DNA of 64,000 bases from Christiangramia crocea (lineage in GTDB: Bacteria > Bacteroidota > Bacteroidia > Flavobacteriales > Flavobacteriaceae): positions 119,209-183,208 of the forward strand of contig NZ_JAJSON010000026.1 in assembly GCF_022410465.1 (NCBI RefSeq), read 5' to 3'. The notes beneath the pieces were generated by a model. It had not been told where the DNA came from. It searched no databases and saw nothing but the letters and a program-made list of their open reading frames with translations. This document shows, in pieces, positions 16,323 to 26,009 of the stretch (position 1 is the first letter of the stretch; each line of letters starts with the position of its first letter). The position numbers and the translations under genes were made by a program.

Positions 16323-17276
16323 ATGATGTATAAACCATTAATATCTATAATTATTCCAACTTATAACCGAGCAAACTATATTCGAAAAACCCTTGAAAGT
16401 ATAAAGGAGCAAACTTATACTAATTGGGAATGTATTATAGTCGATGATGGGAGTGAAGATAATACCCTAGAAATTCTACAAGAATATTTAAAGCATGATT
16501 CTCGTTTTAAATTGTTTGCTAGGCCAAAGGAAAAGAGAAAAGGTGCTAATTCTTGTAGAAATTATGGGTTTACCAAGTGCAAAGGAAAACTCATAAAATG
16601 GTTTGATAGTGATGATATAATGTTATCTCGACATCTTGAAATTGCTTCTAAAACCTTAACCAGTAAAAAACTTGACTTCGTAATTACCAATTCATTGAAC
16701 TTTGACAGTGATACTAAAGAGATTTTAGGAGAACACTTTGATTTTGATAGAGAAGAGTTTGGTATCACAGCGGAAAATTTAGCACTGAATAGAATAGGTT
16801 GGATAACAGATGATTTTCTTGGCACTAGAGAAATTGTAAAGGATATTGAATTTAATGAAAGAATTTTTTATGGTGATGAATATAATTTTTTTATTAAACT
16901 TTTACAGCAACCTCTAAATGGATGTTTTATAAATGAGTTTCTAACCCACAGAAGAATTCATAAAGATTCAATTACAAAAGAAAGTACCAAGAATGAACTT
17001 GAATTTGAAAAAATTATCACAACTCTGAAATATCAAACAGCCCAAGACTTAATTATATATAATGATAAAAAACTTATACGTTGGTTTTTGGCTGGTTATA
17101 TGCGACATTCTTTTAATTTAGGTATAAAAAAGGCCAATGTTCCTTTTTTTCTGCCTGCATTCAAATTAATTTGTAAATATTATTCTTTTATTAAAGGAAG
17201 TGCTTTTTTAATAGCCCTTATTTCGGCAAAGTTTCTAAATAGGGGTTATAAAATAATGCATTATGCAAGAACATAA
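16323..17276 (+). CDS. GT2 glycosyltransferase, array member 5
   Basis: The 317-residue GT2 protein (ATG at 16323, with a second ATG immediately after) has ISIIIPTYNRANYIRKTLES, IIVDDGSEDNT, KGANSCRNYGFTKCKG and WFDSDDIM. It belongs to the same paralogous subtype as members 1 and 2. Acceptor-side motif FYGDEYNFFIKLLQQP takes the place of the usual ED segment. Very AT-rich. It overlaps member 6 by 14 bp, and composition becomes more GC-rich immediately after the overlap. Confidence 0.8.
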   Translation: MMYKPLISIIIPTYNRANYIRKTLESIKEQTYTNWECIIVDDGSEDNTLEILQEYLKHDSRFKLFARPKEKRKGANSCRNYGFTKCKGKLIKWFDSDDIMLSRHLEIASKTLTSKKLDFVITNSLNFDSDTKEILGEHFDFDREEFGITAENLALNRIGWITDDFLGTREIVKDIEFNERIFYGDEYNFFIKLLQQPLNGCFINEFLTHRRIHKDSITKESTKNELEFEKIITTLKYQTAQDLIIYNDKKLIRWFLAGYMRHSFNLGIKKANVPFFLPAFKLICKYYSFIKGSAFLIALISAKFLNRGYKIMHYART

Positions 17277-18120
17277 AAACAAACCATTACCATTCATATC
17301 TATTGTTATTGCCTGTTATAATGATCCAAATGTGGCCAATGCGGTAAGATCTGCCGTGGGTCAGACTTATAAGAACAAGGAAATTATCGTAGTAAATGAC
17401 GGTTCTGAGGATAAGGAGACCCTGGAAGCTCTTTCATCAGTTAAGGAGAATATAGATATACTGATAGAGCAGGAGAACCAAGGCCAGAGTATTGCCAGGA
17501 ATAACGGGATTAAAAGATCTTCAGGAGACTTCATTTTAAATCTGGATTCTGATGATTCTTTTGAAAAAAGCTTTTGTCACAAGGCGATAGAGGTTATGAA
17601 GAATGATGGGCAGGTAAAGATTGTCACCTGTAAAGTGAATAGGATATACAATGGAAAGAATATTGGGATTTTTCAACCTGCCGGCGGTGATATAAAAAAC
17701 TTTCTCTTTGCGAATGCTGCTGTAGGCAGTTCCATGTTCAGAAAAAAGGACTGGGAGGCTATCGGTGGTTATGAGGAAAAACTACCAATTTTGGGGTTTG
17801 AAGACTGGGAATTATATATCCAGCTTTTAAAAACCGGAGGCTATGCCTATGTGATTCCTGAAATTCTTTTTAATTACCAGATTAGGGAAAATTCCACGAC
17901 TCAGCGAATAAGACATCTAAGGCTGGAAAAATTCAAATATATCATTCTTAAACATAAAGAGCTGTACAAGGATAATTTTGAAGGCTTTGTAGATAATATG
18001 TTTGAAAGAATTGAAAAGGGAGCCAGTGAACGGGACAGAATAGAGCATCAACTGGAATACCGTGTGGGAGAGGCTGTCTTGACACCGCTAAGGAAGTTGA
18101 AATCAATTTTCAAAGGATGA
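17263..18120 (+). CDS. GT2 glycosyltransferase, array member 6
   Basis: The 285-residue protein has ISIVIACYNDPNVANAVRSA, IIVVNDGSEDKET, NQGQSIARNNGIKRSSG, the metal site NLDSDDSF and LGFEDWELYIQLLKTGG with the ED pair. It is most like member 3 (14435) within the window. Its composition is visibly less AT-rich than member 5, marking the right edge of the AT-rich block. It overlaps member 7 by 4 bp (ATGA), so translation is probably coupled. Confidence 0.82.
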   Translation: MQEHKNKPLPFISIVIACYNDPNVANAVRSAVGQTYKNKEIIVVNDGSEDKETLEALSSVKENIDILIEQENQGQSIARNNGIKRSSGDFILNLDSDDSFEKSFCHKAIEVMKNDGQVKIVTCKVNRIYNGKNIGIFQPAGGDIKNFLFANAAVGSSMFRKKDWEAIGGYEEKLPILGFEDWELYIQLLKTGGYAYVIPEILFNYQIRENSTTQRIRHLRLEKFKYIILKHKELYKDNFEGFVDNMFERIEKGASERDRIEHQLEYRVGEAVLTPLRKLKSIFKG

Positions 18121-19076
18121 AAGAGATGCAGGATCTACAAGTTACTATATTGCTGGCATCCTGTAACAGGGCTTCTTATATTATAGAAACTTTAAAGTCT
18201 ATTAAAAATCAAACCTATCCTCATTGGGTATGTTATATAACCGATGATAATTCTACTGATGAAACTCCCGAAGTAGTCGCGGATTTTATAAAAAACGACG
18301 ATAGATTTGGTTTTTATACAAAACCTGATACCTACAAAAAAGGTTTATCGGGCACTCGAAATTTTGGACTGGACCTGGCACGTGAAAACGGGGCCTATCT
18401 TATTCAGTTTTTTGATGATGATGATATAATGTACCCTGAAAAACTGGAATTACAGGTGAAACCTTTTCGAAAGAACAGGACTTTAAATTTCACGGTTTGT
18501 AAATATGACAAAATAATTCAGATGAATGGTGATGAAACTACAACCGCAAGTCCGGAATTAAGGCTTCATCACGATCACATTGGAGATGCTATTTTAACCG
18601 GTAACTTTAAAATGAATAGTCTAAGCGGTCTCTGGAATATGGACCTGATAGATAAATTTCGTTTTGATGAAAGGCTAAGATATGCAGAAGAGTGGGAGCT
18701 ATTTATACGAATAGGTTATGAATATCCTGATAATTACGAAGTAGTAGATCATTTTCTGTTTGGCTATAGGAAGCATCCCAGTACTCTTACTATGGGAGAA
18801 GATGAAGATTACGAGAGAAGAAAGTCTTCTTCGGTTAGCCGTTTGATCCTTGTGAACTATCTGACCAAAAATAATTTACATACAAAAAAAAGTATAATTT
18901 TCTTTACCAGGTCTTTTTTGACTTACCAATATAATGCAGCAATCGTGAGAACTTTGCTGGCCTATGTTGAAAACAATAGGGATCTTGGAACCGGACTTAT
19001 TTATTTTATAAAAACCGGTCTATTTCTAAGTAGGCTACACTATAAAATACTGGGTAAAATTTCTACCTGGGTTTAA
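18117..19076 (+). CDS. GT2 glycosyltransferase, array member 7
   Basis: The 319-residue GT2 protein has VTILLASCNRASYIIETLKS, where ASCN replaces the usual PTYN. It also has ITDDNSTDETPE, KGLSGTRNFGLDLAREN and a run of four aspartates at the metal site (FFDDDDIM) in place of DSDD. AEEWELFIRIGYEYP holds the acidic pair. The acceptor-binding C-terminal third is distinct from its neighbours. It is a divergent paralogue of members 1, 2, 5 and 8; the sugar is unknown. Confidence 0.8.
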   Translation: MKEMQDLQVTILLASCNRASYIIETLKSIKNQTYPHWVCYITDDNSTDETPEVVADFIKNDDRFGFYTKPDTYKKGLSGTRNFGLDLARENGAYLIQFFDDDDIMYPEKLELQVKPFRKNRTLNFTVCKYDKIIQMNGDETTTASPELRLHHDHIGDAILTGNFKMNSLSGLWNMDLIDKFRFDERLRYAEEWELFIRIGYEYPDNYEVVDHFLFGYRKHPSTLTMGEDEDYERRKSSSVSRLILVNYLTKNNLHTKKSIIFFTRSFLTYQYNAAIVRTLLAYVENNRDLGTGLIYFIKTGLFLSRLHYKILGKISTWV

Positions 19077-19087
19077 AATTTAAGTGA

Positions 19088-20035
19088 ATGGACATCGACC
19101 CAAATATTCTTGTTTCTATCATTGTTCCTACTTTTAACAGGAGTAAATATTTGGAAAAGACCCTGAAATCGGTAAAGAACCAAAGTTTGCAAAACTGGGA
19201 ATGCATTATAGTAGATGATGGCAGCACCGATAATACAGCAGCTGTAGTAGAAAAAATTTCAGGTGAAGATCAAAGATTTCAGTATTACATTAGAAGTAAG
19301 GATTTTGCTAAAGGTGCGTGTGGTGCAAGAAATTACGGATTTGTCAAAAGCAGGGGTAAATATATCCAGTGGTTGGACGATGATGACCTTCTTTCAGAGA
19401 ATAAACTAGAGTTGCAGGTTCAAAAACTTGAAGAGGCTGATCTAAAACAATTCACTACCTGCGACTGGGATGTCTACTGGGAGGGTAAAGATTTTGAACC
19501 ACACAATGTTATTGATGATGATGAGGTACTTCTGCCACAAGATTTTTTTAATTCACTGGTAAAAAGGGAAACATATGTTCCTCCTCACGCCTATCTGATT
19601 CCCCGGGCCCTCGCTGCACTAGCTGGTCCCTGGAATATTCATTTATCCATAAACCAGGATGCCGAGTATTTTACAAGGATAATCCTGGTCTCAAACGGAT
19701 TGGTGAACACTAAGGGATGCAGAGTTCTTTATGGAGTGCATGATGGCGAAAGAATAAGCAGCTCTTTTAATTCAAAAAATTTAGCTTCACTTATTTATGG
19801 ATATAAATTAATTCAGGCACACCTTAAACTTAGAGATGTACAGGCTAAAAGTTTTATGAAATGGAAGTTGCGAAAATTACTTTTGTTATTTGGTAAGTCT
19901 GATAAAGAGTTAATCCGGAATAATAAATATTTATTTATAGAAAATGGTGTCTACCCTTCCCGATATACTTATTACATTACCAGATATAAAATCTTTAAGA
20001 TAGTTATGCCATGGTACAAACGTTATTTTAAATAG
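19088..20035 (+). CDS. GT2 glycosyltransferase, array member 8
   Basis: The 315-residue protein has VSIIVPTFNRSKYLEKTLKS, IIVDDGSTDNTAAV, KGACGARNYGFVKSRG and the metal site WLDDDDLL (DDDD as in member 7). INQDAEYFTRIILVSNG supplies the acidic acceptor-side residue. It is the last of eight adjacent GT2 genes and is followed 9 bp later by the 2-epimerase gene. Confidence 0.82.
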   Translation: MDIDPNILVSIIVPTFNRSKYLEKTLKSVKNQSLQNWECIIVDDGSTDNTAAVVEKISGEDQRFQYYIRSKDFAKGACGARNYGFVKSRGKYIQWLDDDDLLSENKLELQVQKLEEADLKQFTTCDWDVYWEGKDFEPHNVIDDDEVLLPQDFFNSLVKRETYVPPHAYLIPRALAALAGPWNIHLSINQDAEYFTRIILVSNGLVNTKGCRVLYGVHDGERISSSFNSKNLASLIYGYKLIQAHLKLRDVQAKSFMKWKLRKLLLLFGKSDKELIRNNKYLFIENGVYPSRYTYYITRYKIFKIVMPWYKRYFK

Positions 20036-20044
20036 TTTACTGCT

Positions 20045-21157
20045 TTGAAAGTTTTAATATGCATTGGTACAAGGCCTGAGGCTATAAAAATGGCACCCGT
20101 TTGTCATGAACTAAAAAAACGGAATATTCCATTTAGAATAATTTCAACGGGTCAGCATAGGGAAATGTTAGCCCCGATATTTGATTTTTTTCAGTTTCAG
20201 CCGGATTATGATATGGAGATTATGCAATCGGGACAGTCATTGAACATGATTGCTTCACGTATTCTTTCGAAAGCTGATGAAATTCTGGATGCAGAAAAGC
20301 CTGATGTGTTGCTGGTACAGGGTGATACTACCAGTGCCGCGATAGTTTCGCTGGCCGCTTTTAACAAGAAGATCCCGGTGGCTCATGTTGAAGCAGGTTT
20401 AAGAACCTTTGATAAGGCTGCCCCATATCCGGAGGAATTGAACAGGCAGATGATTGCCAGGATAGCTGACTTACATTTTGCACCTACTCAAAGTGCGATA
20501 GACAATTTAATCAGAGAAAATATTCCAGAAAATACTACCAGATTGGTGGGAAATACAATAGTTGATGCTCTCCACTGGGCTTTAAATAAAATCAAACTTA
20601 AGGAAGTTAGCATAGATGAACATTTAAATGATCTAATTGATCCTGAAAAGGATTTGATTTTAGTTACAGGTCATAGAAGAGAGAATTTTGGCCATGGGTT
20701 AATGGAGATTTGTGAGGCCATAAAAGAACTTTCGAAAAGAGATAATACCCAAATCATTTATCCGGTACACCTTAATCCGAATGTGAAAGGACCAGTATAC
20801 GATCAGCTTGGAAACATGGAAAACATACATTTGGTAGAACCTGTATCATATCCCGAAATGATTTGGTTGATGAACAGAGCAAAACTCATTATTTCAGATT
20901 CCGGAGGAATTCAGGAAGAGGCGCCATCATTTAAAACGCCTGTTATAGTTACCAGAGATCTTACTGAAAGGATGGAAGTTGTGGAAGCAGGTTTAGCGGT
21001 ACTTACAGGTGCAGATAAAAATAAAATTGTTGCCGAGTCCCATAAATATCTGAAACCGGATGATCCTTTTTCTGATATTGAAAACCCATATGGAGATGGA
21101 ACCGCAGCAATTAAGATTATTGATGAATTGTCACTTTTTTGTTCGGGAAAGGACTAG
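20045..21157 (+). CDS. wecB: UDP-N-acetylglucosamine 2-epimerase, non-hydrolysing
   Basis: The 370-residue protein matches the WecB/MnaA family along its length. It has VLICIGTRPEAIKMAPV at the N-terminus, ISTGQHREML, VQGDTTSAAIVSLAAF, HVEAGLRTFDKAAPYPEE, VTGHRRENFG, YPVHLNPNV and the uridine-binding SDSGGIQEEAPSFKTPVIV. It interconverts UDP-GlcNAc and UDP-ManNAc in the cytoplasm. No UDP-ManNAc dehydrogenase (WecC) is in the window, so ManNAc may be used directly or oxidised by an enzyme encoded elsewhere. It is distinct from the hydrolysing enzyme at 26010. Start is TTG at 20045. Confidence 0.92.
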   Translation: MKVLICIGTRPEAIKMAPVCHELKKRNIPFRIISTGQHREMLAPIFDFFQFQPDYDMEIMQSGQSLNMIASRILSKADEILDAEKPDVLLVQGDTTSAAIVSLAAFNKKIPVAHVEAGLRTFDKAAPYPEELNRQMIARIADLHFAPTQSAIDNLIRENIPENTTRLVGNTIVDALHWALNKIKLKEVSIDEHLNDLIDPEKDLILVTGHRRENFGHGLMEICEAIKELSKRDNTQIIYPVHLNPNVKGPVYDQLGNMENIHLVEPVSYPEMIWLMNRAKLIISDSGGIQEEAPSFKTPVIVTRDLTERMEVVEAGLAVLTGADKNKIVAESHKYLKPDDPFSDIENPYGDGTAAIKIIDELSLFCSGKD

Positions 21158-21232
21158 GATGAAGAGGATTTAATAAGCTATAACAGAATATTCAGCTAAA
21201 TTTTTAGCTTTACAGAATAAAAGCCTTCAAAT

Positions 21233-22504
21233 TTGCCACCTAAAAGAAAGATTTTAGTAGTAGTTGAGTCCATCGATGTAGACGGGAGTAGTGGAGCTAA
21301 GGCTAATGTAGCTTTTATAAATAATCTGCACGAAGCTGGTTTTGATCTAAGAGTTTATCATTATTCACAAAAAAATATTCGCTTAAAAGGGATTGAATGT
21401 ACTGAAATTAGGGAAAACAGGAGGAGTTTTTTATTCTTTTTAAGCCGACTTGAGCGATATATTCGGTATTTTTTTAAGATAGAACCTAATAAGCAGCTGG
21501 AAAAATTTTTTGGATTTTCATTTACTCTTTTTAATGATAGAAATAGTATTGTTTCTAAACTGAAAAAAAGTAATGAGACTAATTCGGAACTGATTATAAC
21601 TTTAAGTCAGGCAGGTAGTTTCCGTCCTCATCATGCCTTATTAAAGCTTCCCGAGTTACATCAGAAATGGCTCGCCTATATCCATGATCCCTATCCAATG
21701 CATCTTTACCCACGACCATTTGCCTGGGTAGAACCCGGCTACAGAAAAAAATGGGAATTGATCAGGGATATTTCAGAAAAAGCAGCATTCAGTGCTTTTC
21801 CCAGCTTGTTATTAAAAGATTGGATGGCGAGTTATTATCCTAAATTCACTGATACGGGATATATTATTCCTCATCAGGTATTTGAAATTGAGGTTGATAA
21901 TGCTAACCTTCCGGAATATTTTAATAGTAAGTATTTTAACCTCATGCATGCGGGTTCTTTATTAAAACCAAGAAATCCTAAAGTGCTGGTAGAATCATTT
22001 GAAGCTTTTTTAAATAGAAATCCGGAGGCAGAAAAGGATTCTCGATTAATTTTAGTGGGAGGTAGAAGCGTATTTTCAAATTGGTTAAACAAGAAAAAGT
22101 CAGTATTAGACCAACTAATTCTGGTAGAAGAAAAACTGCCATTCAATTATGTCCATTCCTTACAAAGTTATAGTTCAGTCAATATTATATTGGAAGCTAA
22201 ATCTGAGATAAGCCCATTTTTACCGGGAAAATTTCCACACTGTGTTCAGGCTGATAAACCAATTTTATATCTGGGACCTGTGCTTAGTGAATCCAATAGA
22301 TTACTGGGAGAAAACTATCCTTACTCTACGTCAATTGATGATAAAGAGGGAATTACTAATATGATTGAAGAATTATATTACAGATGGAAAAAGGCTTCAG
22401 GTGTCTTGAGCCTTAATAGACCAGACCTTAAAAAATACTTAGGACCTGAATATCTTAAAGATGAAATTAATAAAATCTTTAACAGCTTAGGCCAAAAGCT
22501 TTAA
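21233..22504 (+). CDS. GT-B glycosyltransferase-like protein
   Basis: The 423-residue product (TTG start at 21233) opens with KILVVVESIDVDGSSGAKAN, a typical GT-B first strand followed by a GG-like loop and helix. The middle has KWLAYIHDPYPMHLYPRP and SEKAAFSAFPSLLL. The C-terminal domain has NLMHAGSLLKPRNPKVLVES, LILVGGRSVF and EAKSEISPFLPGKFPHCVQA, with the acidic nucleotide-sugar region in altered form. I read it as a divergent GT4-type transferase; the donor is unknown. Located 75 bp after the epimerase gene. Confidence 0.65.
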   Translation: MPPKRKILVVVESIDVDGSSGAKANVAFINNLHEAGFDLRVYHYSQKNIRLKGIECTEIRENRRSFLFFLSRLERYIRYFFKIEPNKQLEKFFGFSFTLFNDRNSIVSKLKKSNETNSELIITLSQAGSFRPHHALLKLPELHQKWLAYIHDPYPMHLYPRPFAWVEPGYRKKWELIRDISEKAAFSAFPSLLLKDWMASYYPKFTDTGYIIPHQVFEIEVDNANLPEYFNSKYFNLMHAGSLLKPRNPKVLVESFEAFLNRNPEAEKDSRLILVGGRSVFSNWLNKKKSVLDQLILVEEKLPFNYVHSLQSYSSVNIILEAKSEISPFLPGKFPHCVQADKPILYLGPVLSESNRLLGENYPYSTSIDDKEGITNMIEELYYRWKKASGVLSLNRPDLKKYLGPEYLKDEINKIFNSLGQKL

Positions 22505-22521
22505 TTTCACATCAAAAGGAT

Positions 22522-23607
22522 ATGAATAAAATAAGTATCATTTATGCATATAGAGATAGAGAGGTTTCACGTGTGCAAGCATCACTCCAGTCATTAAAAG
22601 ACCAGTCTGGATGTGACTTCGAGGTGATCTTTGTGAATTATGGAAGTAATGAATTTTATTCGGGTAAAATTGAAAAATTAATTAAGAAATTTGACTTTGT
22701 AAAGTATATCTATTTAGATGTTTCCCATCAATTATGGAATAAGAGCAGGGCTCTGAACTTTGGAATAAAAAAGGCATCCAATCCATTTAATTTTATAGCT
22801 GATATTGATCTTATTTTTCATCCCAAAGCTGTTTCTTATCTCGAAGAAATTGCCACCACAGGAGTATTTTATAATTTTAAAATGGGATATCTCGATGAAA
22901 AAGAATCAAAAAAAATAAAAAAGGGAATTCAGTTTGATGCACTCCAACCAAGCAGATATGGAAGTGTGAATGGAATGATTTTAACAACAAGAGAATCCTT
23001 TTTCCAAATAAAAGGTTATGATGAGTTTTATCATTTCTATGGATCTGAGGATGTAGATTTATATACACGCCTGGAAAACTATGGATTGACATCTCAATTC
23101 ATTGAAGAGGTATATTTCTATCATATATGGCACAAATCTTATGAAAACTCGCAAACAAGAGTATTAGATCATTATCCAAGGTTGAAAAATGTTTTAAGAA
23201 TAAACGAGCAACACTATTTATATCATAAAAGGGAGAAGGCTGTAGATCCTGTTAATCAAACTGACTGGGGAGAAATTATTCCCCAATCAAGAAAAGATTT
23301 ACTGAATAGCCCCACTAAAAGAATAAAACTCAATAACATACTTGCCGAAATTGAACATTTGCTTTTTGTGGAATTGCCTTATTTAAAAGAAGAGATTGTA
23401 GAAGTTGAAGTTGTGGAATCCCTTTATTTTAATTCCCCGAAGTATAAATTGAAAAAGCTCTTAAAAAAGCAGACTCAAATTTATAGTTCCCTAAAGGACA
23501 TTAATGACCTGTTGTTAAAACATATCATATTTTATTATCATAGATCAAATTATTCATATAAAATATCAAAGGATTTGCGTTCCATAACATTTAAAATCGA
23601 AATGTAA
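22522..23607 (+). CDS. Galactosyltransferase-like GT-A protein (GT2 with GT7-like C-terminal segment)
   Basis: The 361-residue protein begins NKISIIYAYRDREVSRVQAS. It has FEVIFVNYGSNEF, SRALNFGIKKASNP and the metal motif FIADIDLIFHP near residue 95. GSVNGMILTTRESFFQIKGY is followed by GSEDVDLYTRLENYG. The last segment, with glycine-rich substrate loop and ED, resembles the glyco_transf_7C module of chondroitin and galactosyl transferases. The C-terminal 120 residues are unassigned. Probable role: one linkage in the repeat unit. Confidence 0.68.
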   Translation: MNKISIIYAYRDREVSRVQASLQSLKDQSGCDFEVIFVNYGSNEFYSGKIEKLIKKFDFVKYIYLDVSHQLWNKSRALNFGIKKASNPFNFIADIDLIFHPKAVSYLEEIATTGVFYNFKMGYLDEKESKKIKKGIQFDALQPSRYGSVNGMILTTRESFFQIKGYDEFYHFYGSEDVDLYTRLENYGLTSQFIEEVYFYHIWHKSYENSQTRVLDHYPRLKNVLRINEQHYLYHKREKAVDPVNQTDWGEIIPQSRKDLLNSPTKRIKLNNILAEIEHLLFVELPYLKEEIVEVEVVESLYFNSPKYKLKKLLKKQTQIYSSLKDINDLLLKHIIFYYHRSNYSYKISKDLRSITFKIEM

Positions 23608-23609
23608 GA

Positions 23610-24236
23610 ATGCTGAAAACGTTGGGTAAAATAATTAAAATACTCTCTTTTAGATTCAGGAAATCTTATGAGTCAATTGCAAAAAGAAGAAGAGCTAATA
23701 AAACTAAGAAGCTAAAAGAGCAAAAAAGATCTGATATTAAGCGATGGAAGAAAAACAGTGAATTAAATGAAGACTGGAAAGAAAGATCAATAATCCTTGC
23801 TAAAATGGTAAGACCTGAAGCTAAAGTTATTGAGTTTGGAGCCGGGAATATGCATTTGAAAGATTATCTTCCTGCAAATTGTGATTATACCCCTTCAGAT
23901 ATTTATGTAAGGGATTCAAATGTGATATACTGTGATCTCAATGATGATGAGATGATTAACTTGCAAAGTTACGATACGGCTATATTTAGTGGAGTGCTTG
24001 AATATGTTTATGACTTGGATCGGCTTTTTGAAAAACTTGCAGGTTCTTTAAAATATATTAATCTCACATATGCGTGTAGTGATATTTCAGGAGCGAATAG
24101 ATTAAAAGAGGGTTGGTTAAGTGACTATACTAACTCAGATCTGAGAGATATCTTTAAGCGAAATGGATTTGAAATTGTTGATTATCTTGAGTGGAGAAAA
24201 CAATCAATTTATCGATTGGAAAATATAAACAAATAG
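23610..24236 (+). CDS. SAM methyltransferase-like protein
   Basis: The 208-residue protein has a basic N-terminus of about 45 residues rich in Lys and Arg. The Rossmann core VIEFGAGNMHLKDYL follows near residue 75, then SDIYVRDSNVIYCDL and FSGVLEYVYDLDRLFEKLA. These match motif I and the post-I acidic positions of class I methyltransferases in a short form. The substrate is not evident. It starts 2 bp after the preceding GT gene and ends 4 bp before neuA, so it may modify the sialic-acid-containing glycan. Confidence 0.6.
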   Translation: MLKTLGKIIKILSFRFRKSYESIAKRRRANKTKKLKEQKRSDIKRWKKNSELNEDWKERSIILAKMVRPEAKVIEFGAGNMHLKDYLPANCDYTPSDIYVRDSNVIYCDLNDDEMINLQSYDTAIFSGVLEYVYDLDRLFEKLAGSLKYINLTYACSDISGANRLKEGWLSDYTNSDLRDIFKRNGFEIVDYLEWRKQSIYRLENINK

Positions 24237-24240
24237 GATA

Positions 24241-24930
24241 TTGGCTATAAGAACTGTAGGGATAATTCCAGCCCGTGGAGGCTCAAAAAGATTACCCAAT
24301 AAAAATTTACAATTGATAGGGGGTATCACGTTAGTGGAGCATAGTATTAATTATGCTATGGCAAACTCTGAGATTATTGATGATATTGTAGTAAGTACAG
24401 ATTCTGAAGAAATCAGAAAGGTGGCTATAAGCTCAGGTGCAACTGTAGTGAGGAGACCCGCAGAACTTTCCGGAGACAAAAGCTCCACAGTATCGGCTCT
24501 TAAACATGCTTTGATGAACTTAGACAACAAATATGGAGTGACTGTTCTATTACAACCAACGAATCCATTGCGTCCCGATAATTTACTCAAAAATGCATTT
24601 AAAGAATTTCAATCTGGAGATTATGACAGTTTAATGACTGTAAGTAGAAACTATCATAAATTAGGAAAGATTGAAAAGGAAAGATTTGTTCCATTTAATT
24701 ATACAATTGGTCAAAGGAGCCAGGATATGGATCCTCTTTATTATGAAAATGGATTGATTTATATTATGCGTTCAGATATTATTTTGAATAATGTTTTGTT
24801 AGGAGAGAAAAATTTACCTTATGAGGTTAATCATTTATATGGAAAAGTGGATATAGACACTCTTGAAGATTTGAGATACGCAGAATTTTTATATGAGAGT
24901 GATAAATCGAAAAATGATTCTTTATCATGA
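24241..24930 (+). CDS. neuA: N-acylneuraminate cytidylyltransferase (CMP-sialic acid synthetase)
   Basis: The 229-residue protein has the CMP-NeuAc synthetase signature [20 protein letters not shown] at the N-terminus. [44 protein letters not shown] and [14 protein letters not shown] follow. It activates a nonulosonic acid with CTP to the CMP sugar, the donor for sialyltransferases. TTG start at 24241; it overlaps neuB by 4 bp. The A-B-C order with tight spacing supports a three-gene biosynthetic unit. Legionaminate or pseudaminate cytidylyltransferases look similar, so the exact acid rests on the neighbours. Confidence 0.9.
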   Translation: MAIRTVGIIPARGGSKRLPNKNLQLIGGITLVEHSINYAMANSEIIDDIVVSTDSEEIRKVAISSGATVVRRPAELSGDKSSTVSALKHALMNLDNKYGVTVLLQPTNPLRPDNLLKNAFKEFQSGDYDSLMTVSRNYHKLGKIEKERFVPFNYTIGQRSQDMDPLYYENGLIYIMRSDIILNNVLLGEKNLPYEVNHLYGKVDIDTLEDLRYAEFLYESDKSKNDSLS

Positions 24931-26000
24931 GTGAGTCAGATGAAAATAAAAAACCAGAAAATCCTTATATAGAAATTTCAGGCAGAAAAATTGGAATGGA
25001 TTACCCACCGTTGGTTGTAGCAGAAATAGGTATCAATCATGAAGGTTCCCTGAAAGTGGCTAAAGAAATGGTGGATGCCGCTAAAAGAGCTGGGGTGGAG
25101 ATGGTGAAGCATCAAACTCATATTGTTGAAGATGAAATGACCAAGGCAGCAAAAAATGTAATTCCTGGAAATGCTGAGGTTTCTATCTATGAAATTATGA
25201 AAAGATGCTCTTTAAGTGAGGCAGAGGAGCTGGAGCTAAAGTATTATGTTGAAGGAAATGATATGATATTTATTTCAACACCGTTTTCCAGGGCGGCCGC
25301 CAATCGGCTAAATTCTTTTGATGTACCTGCATTTAAAATCGGAAGTGGGGAATGCAATAATTATCCTTTGTTAGAGCATATTGCCAGGTTTGGTAAACCT
25401 GTGATTTTAAGCACCGGTATGAATACAATCAACAGTATACGTAAGGCTGTTTCTGTTTTCGATGATTATGAAGTACCCCTTGCTTTAATGCATACCACCA
25501 ATCTTTATCCCACACCTCCTCAATTAGTTAGATATGGGGCTATGCAGGAACTTCATCAGTCATTTCCCGATAAGGTTTTTGGCCTGTCTGATCATACTTT
25601 AAATAATAATGCCTGTCTTGGTGCAGTTGCCCTTGGCGCTTCCCTTCTGGAAAGACATTTCACAGATCACATGGATCGCTCCGGACCCGATATACTTTGT
25701 AGTATGGATGAGATTAATTGCAGAAATTTAATAAAATCATCTGCTGAGATTGCACTGATGAGAGGAGGTAAAAAAGGTCCTGCTGAGGAAGAGAAAATTA
25801 CAAGTGATTTTGCATTTGCAAGTGTATGTAGCATTTTGCCAATCAAAGCTGGGGAAACTTTCACACCCAGGAATACATGGGTAAAAAGACCAGGTACAGG
25901 AGAAATTTCAGCTGAATTCTTTGATCAGATTATTGGAAAGATTGCTGTAAAGGATATAGAAGCCGATGAGTTAATTGGCTGGGAAGATGTAAATACATAA
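24927..26000 (+). CDS. neuB: N-acetylneuraminate synthase (sialic acid synthase) with C-terminal SAF domain
   Basis: The 357-residue protein joins an NeuB TIM barrel (about 1-285) to a C-terminal antifreeze-like SAF domain (about 295-357, with [20 protein letters not shown]). Barrel motifs include [92 protein letters not shown] and ERHFTD. The [15 protein letters not shown] block and the RPGTG-containing SAF domain are those I associate with Neu5Ac synthases rather than PseI. It condenses ManNAc with PEP. It is coupled to neuA by a 4-bp overlap. Confidence 0.9.
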   Translation: MSESDENKKPENPYIEISGRKIGMDYPPLVVAEIGINHEGSLKVAKEMVDAAKRAGVEMVKHQTHIVEDEMTKAAKNVIPGNAEVSIYEIMKRCSLSEAEELELKYYVEGNDMIFISTPFSRAAANRLNSFDVPAFKIGSGECNNYPLLEHIARFGKPVILSTGMNTINSIRKAVSVFDDYEVPLALMHTTNLYPTPPQLVRYGAMQELHQSFPDKVFGLSDHTLNNNACLGAVALGASLLERHFTDHMDRSGPDILCSMDEINCRNLIKSSAEIALMRGGKKGPAEEEKITSDFAFASVCSILPIKAGETFTPRNTWVKRPGTGEISAEFFDQIIGKIAVKDIEADELIGWEDVNT

Positions 26001-26009
26001 GGGTTTTGA

